64,000 bases of DNA from Sphingomonas changbaiensis NBRC 104936 (lineage in GTDB: Bacteria; Pseudomonadota; Alphaproteobacteria; Sphingomonadales; Sphingomonadaceae). The first letter of the stretch is position 1. Each line of letters opens with the position of its first letter. Below, piece after piece: positions 16,689 through 24,821 of the stretch. A program made the translations under genes and the position numbers. Where the stretch lies: positions 62,001-126,000 of the forward strand of contig NZ_BBWU01000021.1 in assembly GCF_000974765.1 (NCBI RefSeq). Reading direction: 5' to 3'. The notes under the pieces were generated by a model. That model saw only the letters and a list, made by a program, of their open reading frames with translations. It was not told the origin of the DNA and searched no databases.

Positions 16689-18095
16689 TCAGTAGCGATA
16701 ATGGTCCGGCTTGAACGGCCCCTCAGTCGAGACGCCGATATAGTCGGCCTGCTTCTTGGTCAGCTTGGTCAGCTTCACGCCCAGCTTTTCGAGGTGCAGC
16801 ATCGCCACCTTCTCGTCGAGGTGCTTCGGGAGGACATAGACTTCGTTCTTGTAGTTGGCGTGGTTCTTCCACAGCTCGATCTGGGCGATCGTCTGGTTGG
16901 TGAATGACGACGACATCACGAAGCTCGGGTGCCCGGTCGCGCAGCCCAGATTCACCAGCCGCCCCTTGGCGAGGACGATGATCTTCTTGCCGTCCGGGAA
17001 CTCGACCTCGTCCACCTGCGGCTTGATCTCGGTCCACTTCATGTTCGCCAGCGCGCCGATCTGGATCTCGCTGTCGAAGTGGCCGATGTTGCACACAATC
17101 GCCATGTTCTTCATCTCGCGCATGTGATCCAAAGTGATCACGTCGGCGTTGCCGGTCGCGGTCACGAAGATGTCGGCGCGCTTGGCGGCCTCCTCCATCG
17201 TCACGACTTCATAGCCTTCCATCGCCGCCTGCAGCGCGCAGATCGGATCGATTTCGGTGACGAGCACGCGCGCGCCGCCGTTGCGGAGCGACGCGGCCGA
17301 ACCCTTGCCGACGTCGCCGAAACCGGCAACCGCGGCGATCTTGCCGGCCAGCATCACGTCCGTTGCACGACGGATCGCGTCGACCAGCGATTCCTTGCAG
17401 CCATAGAGATTGTCGAACTTCGACTTGGTGACGCTGTCGTTGACGTTGATCGCCGGGAACGGGAGCTTGCCCTTCTTGGCGAGTTCATAGAGCCGGTGGA
17501 CGCCGGTCGTGGTTTCTTCCGACACGCCCTTGATCGTCTGGACGGTCCTGGTGAGGTAGCCCGGACGCTCGGCGAGAAAGCGCTTCAGCGTCGCGACGAA
17601 GATTTCCTCTTCATCATTGGTCGGCGCGAACAGCTCCTCGCCGGCCTCAACGCGCGCGCCCCACAGCGCGAACATCGTCGCGTCGCCGCCATCGTCCAGG
17701 ATCATGTTGCAGGTCTGGTCCTGCCCCCAATCAAAGATGCGGACGACATAGTCCCAATATTCCTCGAGCGTCTCGCCCTTCACCGCGAACACCGGCACGC
17801 CCGACTTGGCGATCGCCGCGGCGGCGTGGTCCTGGGTCGAAAAGATGTTGCAGCTTGCCCAGCGCACCTGGGCGCCGAGCGCCGTCAGCGTCTCAATCAG
17901 CACCGCGGTCTGGATCGTCATGTGCAGCGACCCAGTGATGCGCGCGCCCTTGAGGGGCTGCTCGGCGCCATATTCCTCGCGCAGCGCCATCAGGCCCGGC
18001 ATTTCGGTCTCGGCGATCTCGATCTCCTTGCGGCCGAAATCGGCAAGGCTCAGATCGGCGACGACATAATCTTTGGCTTCGAGAACGGTGGCCAC
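16689..18095 (-). CDS. ahcY: S-adenosylhomocysteinase
   Basis: AhcY hydrolyses S-adenosylhomocysteine to adenosine and homocysteine, keeping the activated-methyl cycle running. The protein is 468 residues from a GTG start at 18095 ([17 protein letters not shown]), with GGAG 8-11 bases upstream. Family motifs include [14 protein letters not shown], the catalytic [13 protein letters not shown], the NAD-binding [15 protein letters not shown], and the C-terminal KPDHYRY, whose Lys and Tyr reach the partner subunit's NAD. The leader carries a GC-rich hairpin and a perfect palindrome (18190-18209) that may bind a SAH-responsive ArsR-type repressor. Confidence 0.98.
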   Translation of the reverse strand: MATVLEAKDYVVADLSLADFGRKEIEIAETEMPGLMALREEYGAEQPLKGARITGSLHMTIQTAVLIETLTALGAQVRWASCNIFSTQDHAAAAIAKSGVPVFAVKGETLEEYWDYVVRIFDWGQDQTCNMILDDGGDATMFALWGARVEAGEELFAPTNDEEEIFVATLKRFLAERPGYLTRTVQTIKGVSEETTTGVHRLYELAKKGKLPFPAINVNDSVTKSKFDNLYGCKESLVDAIRRATDVMLAGKIAAVAGFGDVGKGSAASLRNGGARVLVTEIDPICALQAAMEGYEVVTMEEAAKRADIFVTATGNADVITLDHMREMKNMAIVCNIGHFDSEIQIGALANMKWTEIKPQVDEVEFPDGKKIIVLAKGRLVNLGCATGHPSFVMSSSFTNQTIAQIELWKNHANYKNEVYVLPKHLDEKVAMLHLEKLGVKLTKLTKKQADYIGVSTEGPFKPDHYRY

Positions 18096-18120
18096 GGGCA
18101 ATCTCCGGCAGAAGAACAAA

Positions 18121-18150
18121 CCGGCCGCCCACACTCTCGCGGACGGCCGG
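18121..18150 (-). promoter_or_regulatory. GC-rich hairpin in the ahcY leader
   Basis: CCGGCCG (18121-18127) pairs with CGGCCGG (18144-18150) in the untranslated leader, about 26 bases before the start codon. On the transcript it is followed by UUUGUUCUUCU, so it could act as an attenuator. I could not match it to a known SAM or SAH riboswitch consensus. Confidence 0.4.
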
Positions 18151-18189
18151 GTTGCCGGTGCCTTTAGCGCCGTGGAGCGCTCAAAGCAA

Positions 18190-18209
18190 ATATAAAGATA
18201 TCTTTATAT
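18190..18209. promoter_or_regulatory. Perfect 20-bp palindrome upstream of ahcY, candidate SahR operator
   Basis: ATATAAAGATATCTTTATAT is a perfect palindrome, conspicuously AT-rich against the surrounding GC-rich DNA. It lies 95 bp upstream of the ahcY start, where a promoter would be. AT-rich palindromes with an ATATCTTTATAT core are known as operators of SahR, an ArsR-family repressor of the S-adenosylmethionine cycle in proteobacteria. The identification with SahR is from memory of that motif; the palindrome itself is directly visible. Confidence 0.65.
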
Positions 18210-18242
18210 GCACCCCAGGGGAAGCCGGGCGGGGCATGTTGT

Positions 18243-18728
18243 TCAACGGCGCGAAGCGATATCCAGCGGCGCCTTCGTCACGCCGCGGCAGCGCGAACCG
18301 TCGAGGGCCGGCTCAAGATTGGCGTCGAGCGCGACCTGATAAAGCTTCTCGGCCGAGCCATTGGCGGCGAGCCCTGCGCGCACCACCGAGGCGACATCGC
18401 CGCAGTCCATCCCGTCCGTGCCCGCGCCGTAGCGATTGGCCACCGTCGTCATGTAATTATCGTATGCATTGAGGCCGCCGAAATGGGCCTTCAGCTCCGC
18501 ATTGGCCTTGATCAGCGCCGGGCGGCTGACCTGGACGAACCGGTTGTAGCTGCTGAGAAAGCTCGCCGATGTCTTGCGGCACCGAAGCGCCTGGACCATC
18601 AGCATCGTGTCGAGTTCGCGAACCTGGGCGGCCTGGTAGGCAGCCTGAGTCCAGCAGGCGGCGTTCGCCGAGCCTGCAAGCATCGCCGTCGCCGTGGCAG
18701 CAGCGAGCGCCTTGTTGATGATCCCCAT
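18243..18728 (-). CDS. Secreted protein of unknown function
   Basis: A 161-residue protein with a signal peptide ending SANA. The mature part has five cysteines (AACWTQ, LRCRK, MDCGD, SRCRG among them) and a helical character around QVRELDTMLMVQALRC. ATG 18728 is preceded by GGGGA at 6-7 bases and begins the signal peptide. Proteins of this kind occur in sphingomonads, but I know no function. It is read on the same strand as ahcY; the ahcY promoter region lies between them. Confidence 0.7.
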   Translation of the reverse strand: MGIINKALAAATATAMLAGSANAACWTQAAYQAAQVRELDTMLMVQALRCRKTSASFLSSYNRFVQVSRPALIKANAELKAHFGGLNAYDNYMTTVANRYGAGTDGMDCGDVASVVRAGLAANGSAEKLYQVALDANLEPALDGSRCRGVTKAPLDIASRR

Positions 18729-18839
18729 AATATTCCCCGATCGTGCGGCCGCATCAGCGCGGCCGATCCCCATCCTGCGGGAGAGAGTTGTCGGGAATCT
18801 TTTGAGATCTGGTTAACGGCCCGGAAAACCTGTGTCTTT

Positions 18840-19370
18840 TCAGGCACTCCGTTCGAGCAGCACCAGCTCCTTGCCGCGGTAGGACCCGCGTTCGAATTCC
18901 GCATAGCCGAGCGCTTCGGCCGTGCGGATCGACGGCGTGTTCTCCGGATCGATCATGCACACGGTCCGCGACCAGCGATGTTCCGACTCGCCCCAGCGCA
19001 GCGCCGCGTTCATCGCCTCGCGCGCATAGCCTTTGCCGTGCCCGATCGGCAGCAGCACCCAGCCGGCCTCGGGCGCGCCATCGAAGCGCTCGCCCAATCC
19101 GCGCCGGCCTTCGAATAGCCCGACATCCCCGATGAAGCGACCGGTCGCGAGTTCTTCAACCGCCCACAGGCCGTATCCATTCACTGCCCAATGGCCGACA
19201 TAGCGCAGCAACCGGTTCCAGCAGTCTTCTTCCGCGACCGGCTGACCGCCGAAATGCCGCACCACGACCGGGTCCTGCCAAAGCTCGATCAGGCGCGGCG
19301 CGTCGTCACGCCGGTGGGGACGGAGGCGGAGCCGCTCGGAGCGGACTTCGGGGGCGCTTCTGTGGATCAT
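18840..19370 (-). CDS. GNAT-family N-acetyltransferase (RimJ/RimL-like)
   Basis: A 176-residue acetyltransferase. SERLRLRPHRRDDAPRLIELW at the N-terminus and the acetyl-CoA-binding region LPIGHGKGYAREAMNAAL are typical of the RimJ/RimL subgroup, which acetylates protein N-termini or small amines. Later ENTPSIRTAEALGYAEFERG matches the family's C-terminal strand. The target is unknown. It is divergent from rpiB across 72 bp. Confidence 0.88.
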   Translation of the reverse strand: MIHRSAPEVRSERLRLRPHRRDDAPRLIELWQDPVVVRHFGGQPVAEEDCWNRLLRYVGHWAVNGYGLWAVEELATGRFIGDVGLFEGRRGLGERFDGAPEAGWVLLPIGHGKGYAREAMNAALRWGESEHRWSRTVCMIDPENTPSIRTAEALGYAEFERGSYRGKELVLLERSA

Positions 19371-19442
19371 CGGCTCTGGCTAGTGGCAAAACAATCACCA
19401 CATCCCTAAAGAGCGCGCAACGATTCCCGCCAGGAAGCCGCC

Positions 19443-19892
19443 ATGACTCGCATCGCCATCGCCTCCGATCACGCCGCCGTCGAGCTGAAGACGATGCTGC
19501 GCGACTGGCTCGGCGAGCGCGGCCACGAGGTCCTGGACCTCGGCACCGCGACCGAAGCATCGGTCGACTATCCCGATTTCGGCTATCGCCTTGCCGCGGC
19601 GATCGAAAAAGGAGAAGCGGAGCAAGGCGTCGCGCTGTGCGGATCGGGGATCGGCATTTCGATCGCGGTAAACCGCAACCACGCCTGCCGCTGTGCGCTC
19701 GTCTCCGAGCCGCTGTCGGCCCGGCTGGCCCGCGAGCATAACGACGCCAACGTGATCGCGATGGGCGCGCGGCTCGTCGGCCCGGACATGGCAAAGGCCT
19801 GCATCGAGACCTTTCTTTCCACCGACTTCCTCGGCGGGCGCCATCAGCGCCGCGTCGACAAACTCTCCGCATCCGCCAGGGAACCCGCATGA
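19443..19892 (+). CDS. rpiB: Ribose-5-phosphate isomerase B
   Basis: RpiB interconverts ribose-5-phosphate and ribulose-5-phosphate. The 149-residue protein starts [16 protein letters not shown], has the active-site [16 protein letters not shown] (catalytic Cys) and the [12 protein letters not shown] block, all RpiB/LacAB hallmarks. It overlaps the start of glyA by four bases, a linkage seen often in alphaproteobacteria, and it heads a five-gene plus-strand unit running to 22542. Confidence 0.96.
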   Translation: MTRIAIASDHAAVELKTMLRDWLGERGHEVLDLGTATEASVDYPDFGYRLAAAIEKGEAEQGVALCGSGIGISIAVNRNHACRCALVSEPLSARLAREHNDANVIAMGARLVGPDMAKACIETFLSTDFLGGRHQRRVDKLSASAREPA

Positions 19893-21202
19893 GCACCAAT
19901 CCACAGACGCTTCACGACGTCCAGTTCGAAGGCTTTTTCACACGCGACCTGGCCGACGCCGACCCGCAAGTCTTCGCAGGCGTCCAGCACGAGATCGCGC
20001 GCGAGCGGTATCAGATCGAGCTGATCGCGTCCGAGAACATCGTCTCCAAGGCGGTGCTGGAAGCACAGGGCTCGGTGTTCACGAACAAATATGCCGAGGG
20101 CTATCCGGGCAAGCGCTATTACCAGGGCTGCGCGCCTTCCGACGAAGTCGAGACGCTGGCGATCGAGCGGGCGAAGCAGCTCTTCGGCTGCGGCTTCGCA
20201 AACGTTCAACCGCATTCCGGCGCGCAGGCGAACGGCGCGGTGATGCTGGCGCTGACCAAGCCCGGCGACACGATCATGGGCATGAGCCTCGATGCCGGCG
20301 GCCACCTGACCCACGGCGCGAAGCCCGCCATGTCGGGCAAATGGTTCAACGCGGTCCAGTACGGCGTGCGCCCCGACGATCATCTGATCGACTTCGACCA
20401 GGTCCGAGACCTCGCCAAGCAGCACCAGCCGAAACTCATCATCGCGGGCGGCTCGGCCTATCCGCGGATCATCGACTTCGCGGCCTTCCGCCAGATCGCC
20501 GACGAAGTGGGCGCGCTGTTCATGGTCGACATGGCCCATTTCGCTGGCATCGTCGCGGGCGGGCTGCACCCCTCCCCGTTCGAGCACGCGCATGTCGTCA
20601 CCACCACCACGCACAAGACGCTGCGCGGCCCGCGCGGCGGCATGGTGATGACCAATGACGAGGCGATTGCGAAGAAGATCAACTCGGCCGTATTCCCGGG
20701 CCTTCAGGGCGGGCCGCTGATGCACGTCATCGCCGCCAAGGCGGTCGCGTTCGGCGAAGCGCTGCGCCCCGACTATCGCAGCTATATCGCCGCCGTGGTC
20801 GAGAACGCGAAGGTGCTGGCCAGCCGGCTGAAGGAGCGCGGCGCCGATCTCGTCGCGGGCGGCACCGACACGCATCTGGCGCTGATCGACCTGCGTCCGC
20901 TGGGCGTCACCGGCAAGGATGCCGACGAAGCGCTGGAGCGGGCGGCGATCACCTGCAACAAGAACGGCATCCCGTTCGACCCACTGCCGCCGGTCAAGAC
21001 CAGCGGTATTCGCGTCGGCTCCCCCGCCGGCACCACGCGCGGCTTCGGGCCCGCCGAGTTCCGCGAGATCGGCGACATGATCGCCGACGTGCTGGACGGA
21101 CTACGCCAGAAGGGCGAACACGGCGATTCCGCGGTCGAGGCCGACGTTCGTGCCCGCGTCCGCGCCCTGTGCGAGCGTTTCCCGATTTATCCGGAGCTCT
21201 GA
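19889..21202 (+). CDS. glyA: Serine hydroxymethyltransferase
   Basis: GlyA converts serine plus tetrahydrofolate to glycine plus methylene-THF, the main source of one-carbon units. The 437-residue protein contains [34 protein letters not shown], and the PLP-lysine motif [16 protein letters not shown], all canonical. The start codon overlaps the rpiB stop (ATGA), and a 57-residue membrane protein begins 2 bases after the stop. Confidence 0.98.
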   Translation: MSTNPQTLHDVQFEGFFTRDLADADPQVFAGVQHEIARERYQIELIASENIVSKAVLEAQGSVFTNKYAEGYPGKRYYQGCAPSDEVETLAIERAKQLFGCGFANVQPHSGAQANGAVMLALTKPGDTIMGMSLDAGGHLTHGAKPAMSGKWFNAVQYGVRPDDHLIDFDQVRDLAKQHQPKLIIAGGSAYPRIIDFAAFRQIADEVGALFMVDMAHFAGIVAGGLHPSPFEHAHVVTTTTHKTLRGPRGGMVMTNDEAIAKKINSAVFPGLQGGPLMHVIAAKAVAFGEALRPDYRSYIAAVVENAKVLASRLKERGADLVAGGTDTHLALIDLRPLGVTGKDADEALERAAITCNKNGIPFDPLPPVKTSGIRVGSPAGTTRGFGPAEFREIGDMIADVLDGLRQKGEHGDSAVEADVRARVRALCERFPIYPEL

Positions 21203-21204
21203 CC

Positions 21205-21378
21205 ATGGACCTGAAACGCCGCCCGGACGGCAGCATGTCGCCCGACACGAAGGAGCTGATCACCGGCGCCGCGATCGGAGCCGTGATTGGAATGCCGCTG
21301 CCCGTCCTCACATGGCTGACCGGCGGCCTGATCGGCGGCGCCATCGCCGCGTATCGCATCCACAAGCGGCGGGGCTGA
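21205..21378 (+). CDS. 57-residue glycine-rich membrane protein between glyA and nrdR
   Basis: The ATG lies two bases after the glyA stop, with GGAGCT just upstream inside glyA. After a polar N-terminus ([19 protein letters not shown]) comes a hydrophobic glycine/alanine-rich segment (about residues 21-47: [19 protein letters not shown], then [12 protein letters not shown]) and a basic tail (RIHKRRG). The GxxxG-type spacing suggests two packed helices or one hairpin in the inner membrane. Function unknown. Its position inside a tight operon argues that it is really translated. Confidence 0.7.
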   Translation: MDLKRRPDGSMSPDTKELITGAAIGAVIGMPLPVLTWLTGGLIGGAIAAYRIHKRRG

Positions 21379-21379
21379 A

Positions 21380-21841
21380 TTGCGCTGCCCCTATTGCGGA
21401 CACGAGGACAGCCAGGTCAAGGACAGCCGGCCGACCGATGACGGCGCGGCGATCCGCCGCCGGCGCCAGTGCGAGGGCTGCGCGGCCCGCTTCACCACCT
21501 TCGAGCGCATCCAGCTGCGCGACCTGACGGTCGTCAAAAGCGAGGACCGGCGCGAGCCGTTCGACCGGGAAAAGCTCGCCCGCTCGGTCGCGATCGCCTG
21601 TCGCAAGCGACCGATCGATCAGGTCCGCGTCGAACGCCTGATCAGCGGCATCCAGCGCCAGCTCGAAACCAGCGGCGAAAGCGAAGTTCCCGCCAAGCAG
21701 ATCGGCGAATTGGTGATGGAGGGTCTGCGCGGGCTCGACAGCGTCGCCTATATCCGCTTCGCGAGCGTCTATAAGGAATTCGCCGAAGCGCGCGATTTCC
21801 ACGAATTCGCGGGCGCCGTGGCGGAAGCGGGCGAGAATTGA
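21380..21841 (+). CDS. nrdR: Transcriptional repressor NrdR
   Basis: NrdR is the ATP/dATP-sensing repressor of ribonucleotide reductase genes. The 153-residue protein has the N-terminal zinc ribbon ([16 protein letters not shown], then [18 protein letters not shown]) followed by an ATP-cone ([19 protein letters not shown]). The start is TTG at 21380; no in-frame ATG or GTG exists near the invariant zinc-ribbon start, and GGGG lies about 8 bases upstream. It follows the small membrane protein directly and overlaps the next gene. Confidence 0.95.
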   Translation: MRCPYCGHEDSQVKDSRPTDDGAAIRRRRQCEGCAARFTTFERIQLRDLTVVKSEDRREPFDREKLARSVAIACRKRPIDQVRVERLISGIQRQLETSGESEVPAKQIGELVMEGLRGLDSVAYIRFASVYKEFAEARDFHEFAGAVAEAGEN

Positions 21842-22542
21842 CTGCTCCCGTCATCGTGCTCGTCCGTCCGCAGCTTGGCGAGAATATCGGCAAAGCGGCG
21901 CGGGCGATGCTCAATTTTGGGCTCACGGAGCTTCGACTCGTCGCGCCGCGCGACGGCTGGCCGAACCCGTCCGCCGGGCCGGCCGCGTCCGGAGCCGATA
22001 TCGTGCTGGAGAATGCTCGTGTGTTCGGCACGACCGCGGAAGCGGTCGCCGATTGCGCGCACGTGTTCGCGACAACGGTGCGCAAACGCGGCGTCACCAA
22101 ACCGGTGCTCACCCCCGAGCAAGCCGCCGGCGATATCCGCTCCGCATCCGGCCGCAGCGCGATCCTGTTCGGCGCCGAGCGATCGGGCCTCGATACCGAA
22201 GACGTGGCGCTGTCGCGCGCGATCGTGACGGTCCCGATCAACCCCGAGTTCGGGTCGCTGAACCTTGCCCAAGCCGTGATCCTGCTCGCCTATGAATGGT
22301 CGAAAGGTGCGAACCTGATTCAGCCGACCGCGACCGAGGCGCTGCCGCCCGCGCCTCAGGCAGAGCTGGAAGCGCTGATCGAGCATTTCGAGATGCTGCT
22401 CGAGCCGACTGGCTATTTCACCCCAGCCGAGCGCGTGCGGGCGACCAAGCGCACGCTGCGCGGCGTGCTGACGAAACCGGGCTGGAACAGCCTTGAAATC
22501 CGGACGCTAAGGGGTGTGCTTAGCGCGCTCGCCCGGCGTTAG
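21838..22542 (+). CDS. trmJ: tRNA (cytidine/uridine-32-2'-O)-methyltransferase TrmJ-like
   Basis: This is a SPOUT-class RNA methyltransferase of 234 residues. [24 protein letters not shown] at the start, [16 protein letters not shown] in the middle and the knot motif [18 protein letters not shown] define the TrmJ/LasT family, which 2'-O-methylates position 32 of tRNA. The start is TTG at 21838, overlapping the nrdR stop (TTGA), the second consecutive TTG start in this unit. The stop overlaps that of the convergent chorismate mutase gene (TTAG, 22539-22542). Confidence 0.9.
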   Translation: MTAPVIVLVRPQLGENIGKAARAMLNFGLTELRLVAPRDGWPNPSAGPAASGADIVLENARVFGTTAEAVADCAHVFATTVRKRGVTKPVLTPEQAAGDIRSASGRSAILFGAERSGLDTEDVALSRAIVTVPINPEFGSLNLAQAVILLAYEWSKGANLIQPTATEALPPAPQAELEALIEHFEMLLEPTGYFTPAERVRATKRTLRGVLTKPGWNSLEIRTLRGVLSALARR

Positions 22543-22838
22543 GCGCGGATGCGGTCGAATTTCTCGAATTCGTAAGCGATCGATGCTTCGATCAGCCGGT
22601 CCCATAGCTCCGCGACCGGCTGTTCCGGGATGCCCGCCTCGGCCGCATGGCGCCGCACATTGGCGATCACCTGGGCTTTGCGCGGCTCGTCCCGCACCTG
22701 GTCACGCTCCGGTTTGATCCGCGCGGCTGCATCCATGTAGTCGAACCGGCGCTTCAGCAGCTGCACCAGTTCCCTGTCCACCGCATCCACCCCGGCACGC
22801 ACTTCAGCCATGGTCTGGCAATCCTCGGCGTCGAGCAA
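22539..22838 (-). CDS. Chorismate mutase, AroQ class (PchB-like)
   Basis: A 99-residue monofunctional AroQ-type chorismate mutase, which turns chorismate into prephenate for Phe and Tyr. The helix-1 Arg is in MAEVRAGVDAVDRELVQLLKR, followed by RFDYMDAAARIK and the C-terminal WDRLIEASIAYEFEKF. I chose the TTG at 22838, because LDAEDCQTMAEVR aligns with the N-terminus of PchB-type enzymes and GGGA lies about 8 bases upstream; the ATG at 22811 would remove that conserved DC motif. PchB homologues can also act as isochorismate pyruvate lyases; no siderophore genes are near, so mutase is more likely. Confidence 0.88.
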   Translation of the reverse strand: MLDAEDCQTMAEVRAGVDAVDRELVQLLKRRFDYMDAAARIKPERDQVRDEPRKAQVIANVRRHAAEAGIPEQPVAELWDRLIEASIAYEFEKFDRIRA

Positions 22839-22915
22839 CTGTTACAATCCCTTTGCGATATCGCGATCTCGCGTTAGCCTTAGCAACGAGAGTCGAAGCA
22901 AAACAGGGGTTCCCC

Positions 22916-23173
22916 ATGCGTATTGCGCTTTTGATCGTCGCCGTGGCCGTGAGCGCCCCCGCCCTTGCCGCCGATGCCTCGAAGCCCGCCACGGCCCAAC
23001 CCGGTGCTGACAAGGACAGGCTGATCTGCCACCGGGAGGTTCCGATCGGATCGCTGATCGCGAGCCGCAAGGTCTGCCTGACCAAATCCGAGTGGGAAGC
23101 GCGCGCACGCGACGGCAACGAAGAAGCGCGCAAGCTGGTCTATGACAATCAGACGAAGCCGAGCGGTCAGTAG
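22916..23173 (+). CDS. Small secreted protein of unknown function
   Basis: An 85-residue protein with a signal peptide (MRIALLIVAVAVSAPALAA). The mature part contains two cysteines in ICHREVPIGSLIASRKVCLTK, likely one disulfide, and a charged C-terminus. ATG 22916 has AGGGG 6 bases upstream. The 'C-x3-GS-x-C-T-x2-W' pattern recurs in small sphingomonad secreted proteins of unknown role. It is divergent from chorismate mutase. Confidence 0.72.
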   Translation: MRIALLIVAVAVSAPALAADASKPATAQPGADKDRLICHREVPIGSLIASRKVCLTKSEWEARARDGNEEARKLVYDNQTKPSGQ

Positions 23174-23241
23174 ATTCGCCGGGGACTCGGGGCCGCGGCC
23201 CTGCCCGGCTGATGTTATTTCGGCGATAGCCGCCGCCACCC

Positions 23242-23268
23242 TTGACCTGAAACCCGCGCTCCTATAGG
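23242..23268 (+). promoter_or_regulatory. Housekeeping promoter of rpsD
   Basis: TTGACC (23242-23247) and TATAGG (23263-23268) are separated by 15 bp. The arrangement fits the alphaproteobacterial sigma-73 consensus known from Caulobacter (TTGAC, short spacer, GCTANAWC-like -10). It leaves a leader of about 100 bases before rpsD. Confidence 0.65.
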
Positions 23269-23375
23269 CGCGCGCCCTTCGCAATTGGCCCCGCATTCCG
23301 GTGAAGCGGTGGCCCTGCCCTCCTGGAGCCAGCAGGCGAGACCGGAAGCAACGTTAGAGCAATTGGAGATTACGA

Positions 23376-23990
23376 ATGTCGAAGCGCCATAGCGCCAAGC
23401 ACAAGCTCGACCGCCGGATGGGCGAGAACATCTGGGGTCGCCCGAAGTCCCCGGTCAACAAGCGCGAATACGGCCCCGGCCAGCACGGCCAGCGCCGCAA
23501 GGGCAAGATGTCTGACTTCGGCCTGCAGCTCCGCGCCAAGCAGAAGCTGAAGGGCTATTACGGCGACGTCACCGAAAAGCAGTTCAAGAAGGCCTATGAA
23601 GAGGCCTCGCGGATGAAGGGCGACACCTCGCAGAACCTGATCGGCCTGCTCGAGCAGCGCCTGGACATGATCGTCTATCGCGCCAAGTTCGCGCCGACGA
23701 TCTGGGCGGCGCGCCAGCTGGTCAGCCACGGCCATGTCCGCGTGAACGGCGTCAAGTGCAACATCGCGTCGCGCCGCTGCTATGTCGGCGACGAGATTTC
23801 GCTGGGCAACAAGGCGCAGGAAATGGCGCTGGTGCTGGAAGCGCAGAGCCTCGCCGAGCGCGACATCCCCGATTATGTGGCGCCCGACGGCAACGCCAAG
23901 GTCACCTTCACCCGCGTGCCGACCCTCGACGAGGTGCCGTATCCGGTGAAGATGGAGCCGAACCTGGTCGTGGAATTCTATTCGCGCTGA
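23376..23990 (+). CDS. rpsD: 30S ribosomal protein S4
   Basis: S4 nucleates assembly of the 30S body by binding 16S rRNA. The 204-residue protein has the family N-terminus ([21 protein letters not shown]), [18 protein letters not shown] and the S4 domain [20 protein letters not shown], ending VEFYSR as usual in alphaproteobacteria. ATG 23376 follows TTGGAGATTACG. The gene stands alone between a promoter and a strong terminator, away from the alpha operon. Confidence 0.98.
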   Translation: MSKRHSAKHKLDRRMGENIWGRPKSPVNKREYGPGQHGQRRKGKMSDFGLQLRAKQKLKGYYGDVTEKQFKKAYEEASRMKGDTSQNLIGLLEQRLDMIVYRAKFAPTIWAARQLVSHGHVRVNGVKCNIASRRCYVGDEISLGNKAQEMALVLEAQSLAERDIPDYVAPDGNAKVTFTRVPTLDEVPYPVKMEPNLVVEFYSR

Positions 23991-24013
23991 GGCTCCGATT
24001 CGATCGCGCAACG

Positions 24014-24041
24014 AAGGGCGGGTTTTTCCCCGCCCTTTTTT
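24014..24041 (+). terminator. Rho-independent terminator of rpsD
   Basis: AAGGGCGGG pairs with CCCGCCCTT around a T-rich loop and is followed by TTTTTT. Confidence 0.93.
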
Positions 24042-24196
24042 GTGCCTGCGCTATGTTGCATCGCAGCAACATTGTCGCTCCAAATGTCACATTCGTCGCG
24101 CAACCATTTGATTCTACGCTGGCCAGGCGCCATGCCGCACCGCGTCGAAAGACACCCTTCAACAACATCAAAAGAGCATAAGGGGCTTTTCCTAAG

Positions 24197-24769
24197 ATGC
24201 GTAAGATTTCCGTTCTGCTGACCGCCGTCGCGGCAGCCGCTTCCGCGCCCGCCTTTGCGGCCGACCTGACCGGCCCGCGCGTCGAGGCGGTGCTCGGCTG
24301 GGATCACGTCCGCGCCAACGCTGCTGGCGTCGGCCACGCGAACACCGACGGCTTCCTGTATGGCCTCGGCCTCGGCTATGACTTCGGCGTCGGCAACAAC
24401 GTCGCGTTCGGACTCGACGCCGAGATCTCGGATTCGACCGCTGATTTCGACGTGACATCCGGCACGACCCGCGCGCGCCTCTCCGCCGGACGCGACCTTT
24501 ATGCCGGCGGCCGCATCACCGGCGCGGTTTCGGAGAAGTTCAACGTCTACGCCAAGGTCGGCTATACGAACGCTCGCCTGAAGGGCAGCGTAACCACCGG
24601 CACGACCACCACGAGCGCGTCGGGCAATGCTGACGGCGTCCGCGCCGGCTTGGGCGCGCAGTACATGCTGGGCACCAACGCCTATTTGGGCGCGGAGTAT
24701 CGCTATTCGAACTACGAAGCCGGCCTGTCGCGCCACCAGGTCGCCGGCACCATCGGCTACCGCTTCTAA
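24197..24769 (+). CDS. Outer-membrane beta-barrel protein (opacity/Omp25-like)
   Basis: A 190-residue protein with signal peptide (cut after APAFA). The mature part is an eight-stranded barrel in pattern: alternating strands such as VEAVLGWDHV, GLGLGYDFGV, NVYAKVGYTNARL, GLGAQYMLG and AYLGAEYRYSNYE, ending with the Bam signal GTIGYRF. Members of this family are small porin-like or structural outer-membrane proteins. ATG 24197 has AAGGGG about 10 bases upstream. A TGTTGC-N6-GCAACA inverted repeat (about 24054-24071) lies in the 155-bp leader. Confidence 0.85.
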   Translation: MRKISVLLTAVAAAASAPAFAADLTGPRVEAVLGWDHVRANAAGVGHANTDGFLYGLGLGYDFGVGNNVAFGLDAEISDSTADFDVTSGTTRARLSAGRDLYAGGRITGAVSEKFNVYAKVGYTNARLKGSVTTGTTTTSASGNADGVRAGLGAQYMLGTNAYLGAEYRYSNYEAGLSRHQVAGTIGYRF

Positions 24770-24791
24770 ACGACGGCCCATCGGCACAACG

Positions 24792-24821
24792 AAGGGGCGG
24801 CCCGAAACGGCCGCCCCTTTT
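24792..24821 (+). terminator. Rho-independent terminator after the barrel protein gene
   Basis: AAGGGGCGGCC pairs with GGCCGCCCCTT around CGAAAC, followed by TTTT. The hairpin separates the convergent plus-strand barrel gene from the minus-strand peptidase, whose stop codon touches it. Confidence 0.88.

Noticed and set aside
18096-18242. Known SAM or SAH riboswitch upstream of ahcY
   Set aside because: The leader contains a hairpin but I could not fit it to the conserved cores of the classes I know; the palindromic operator explains control better.
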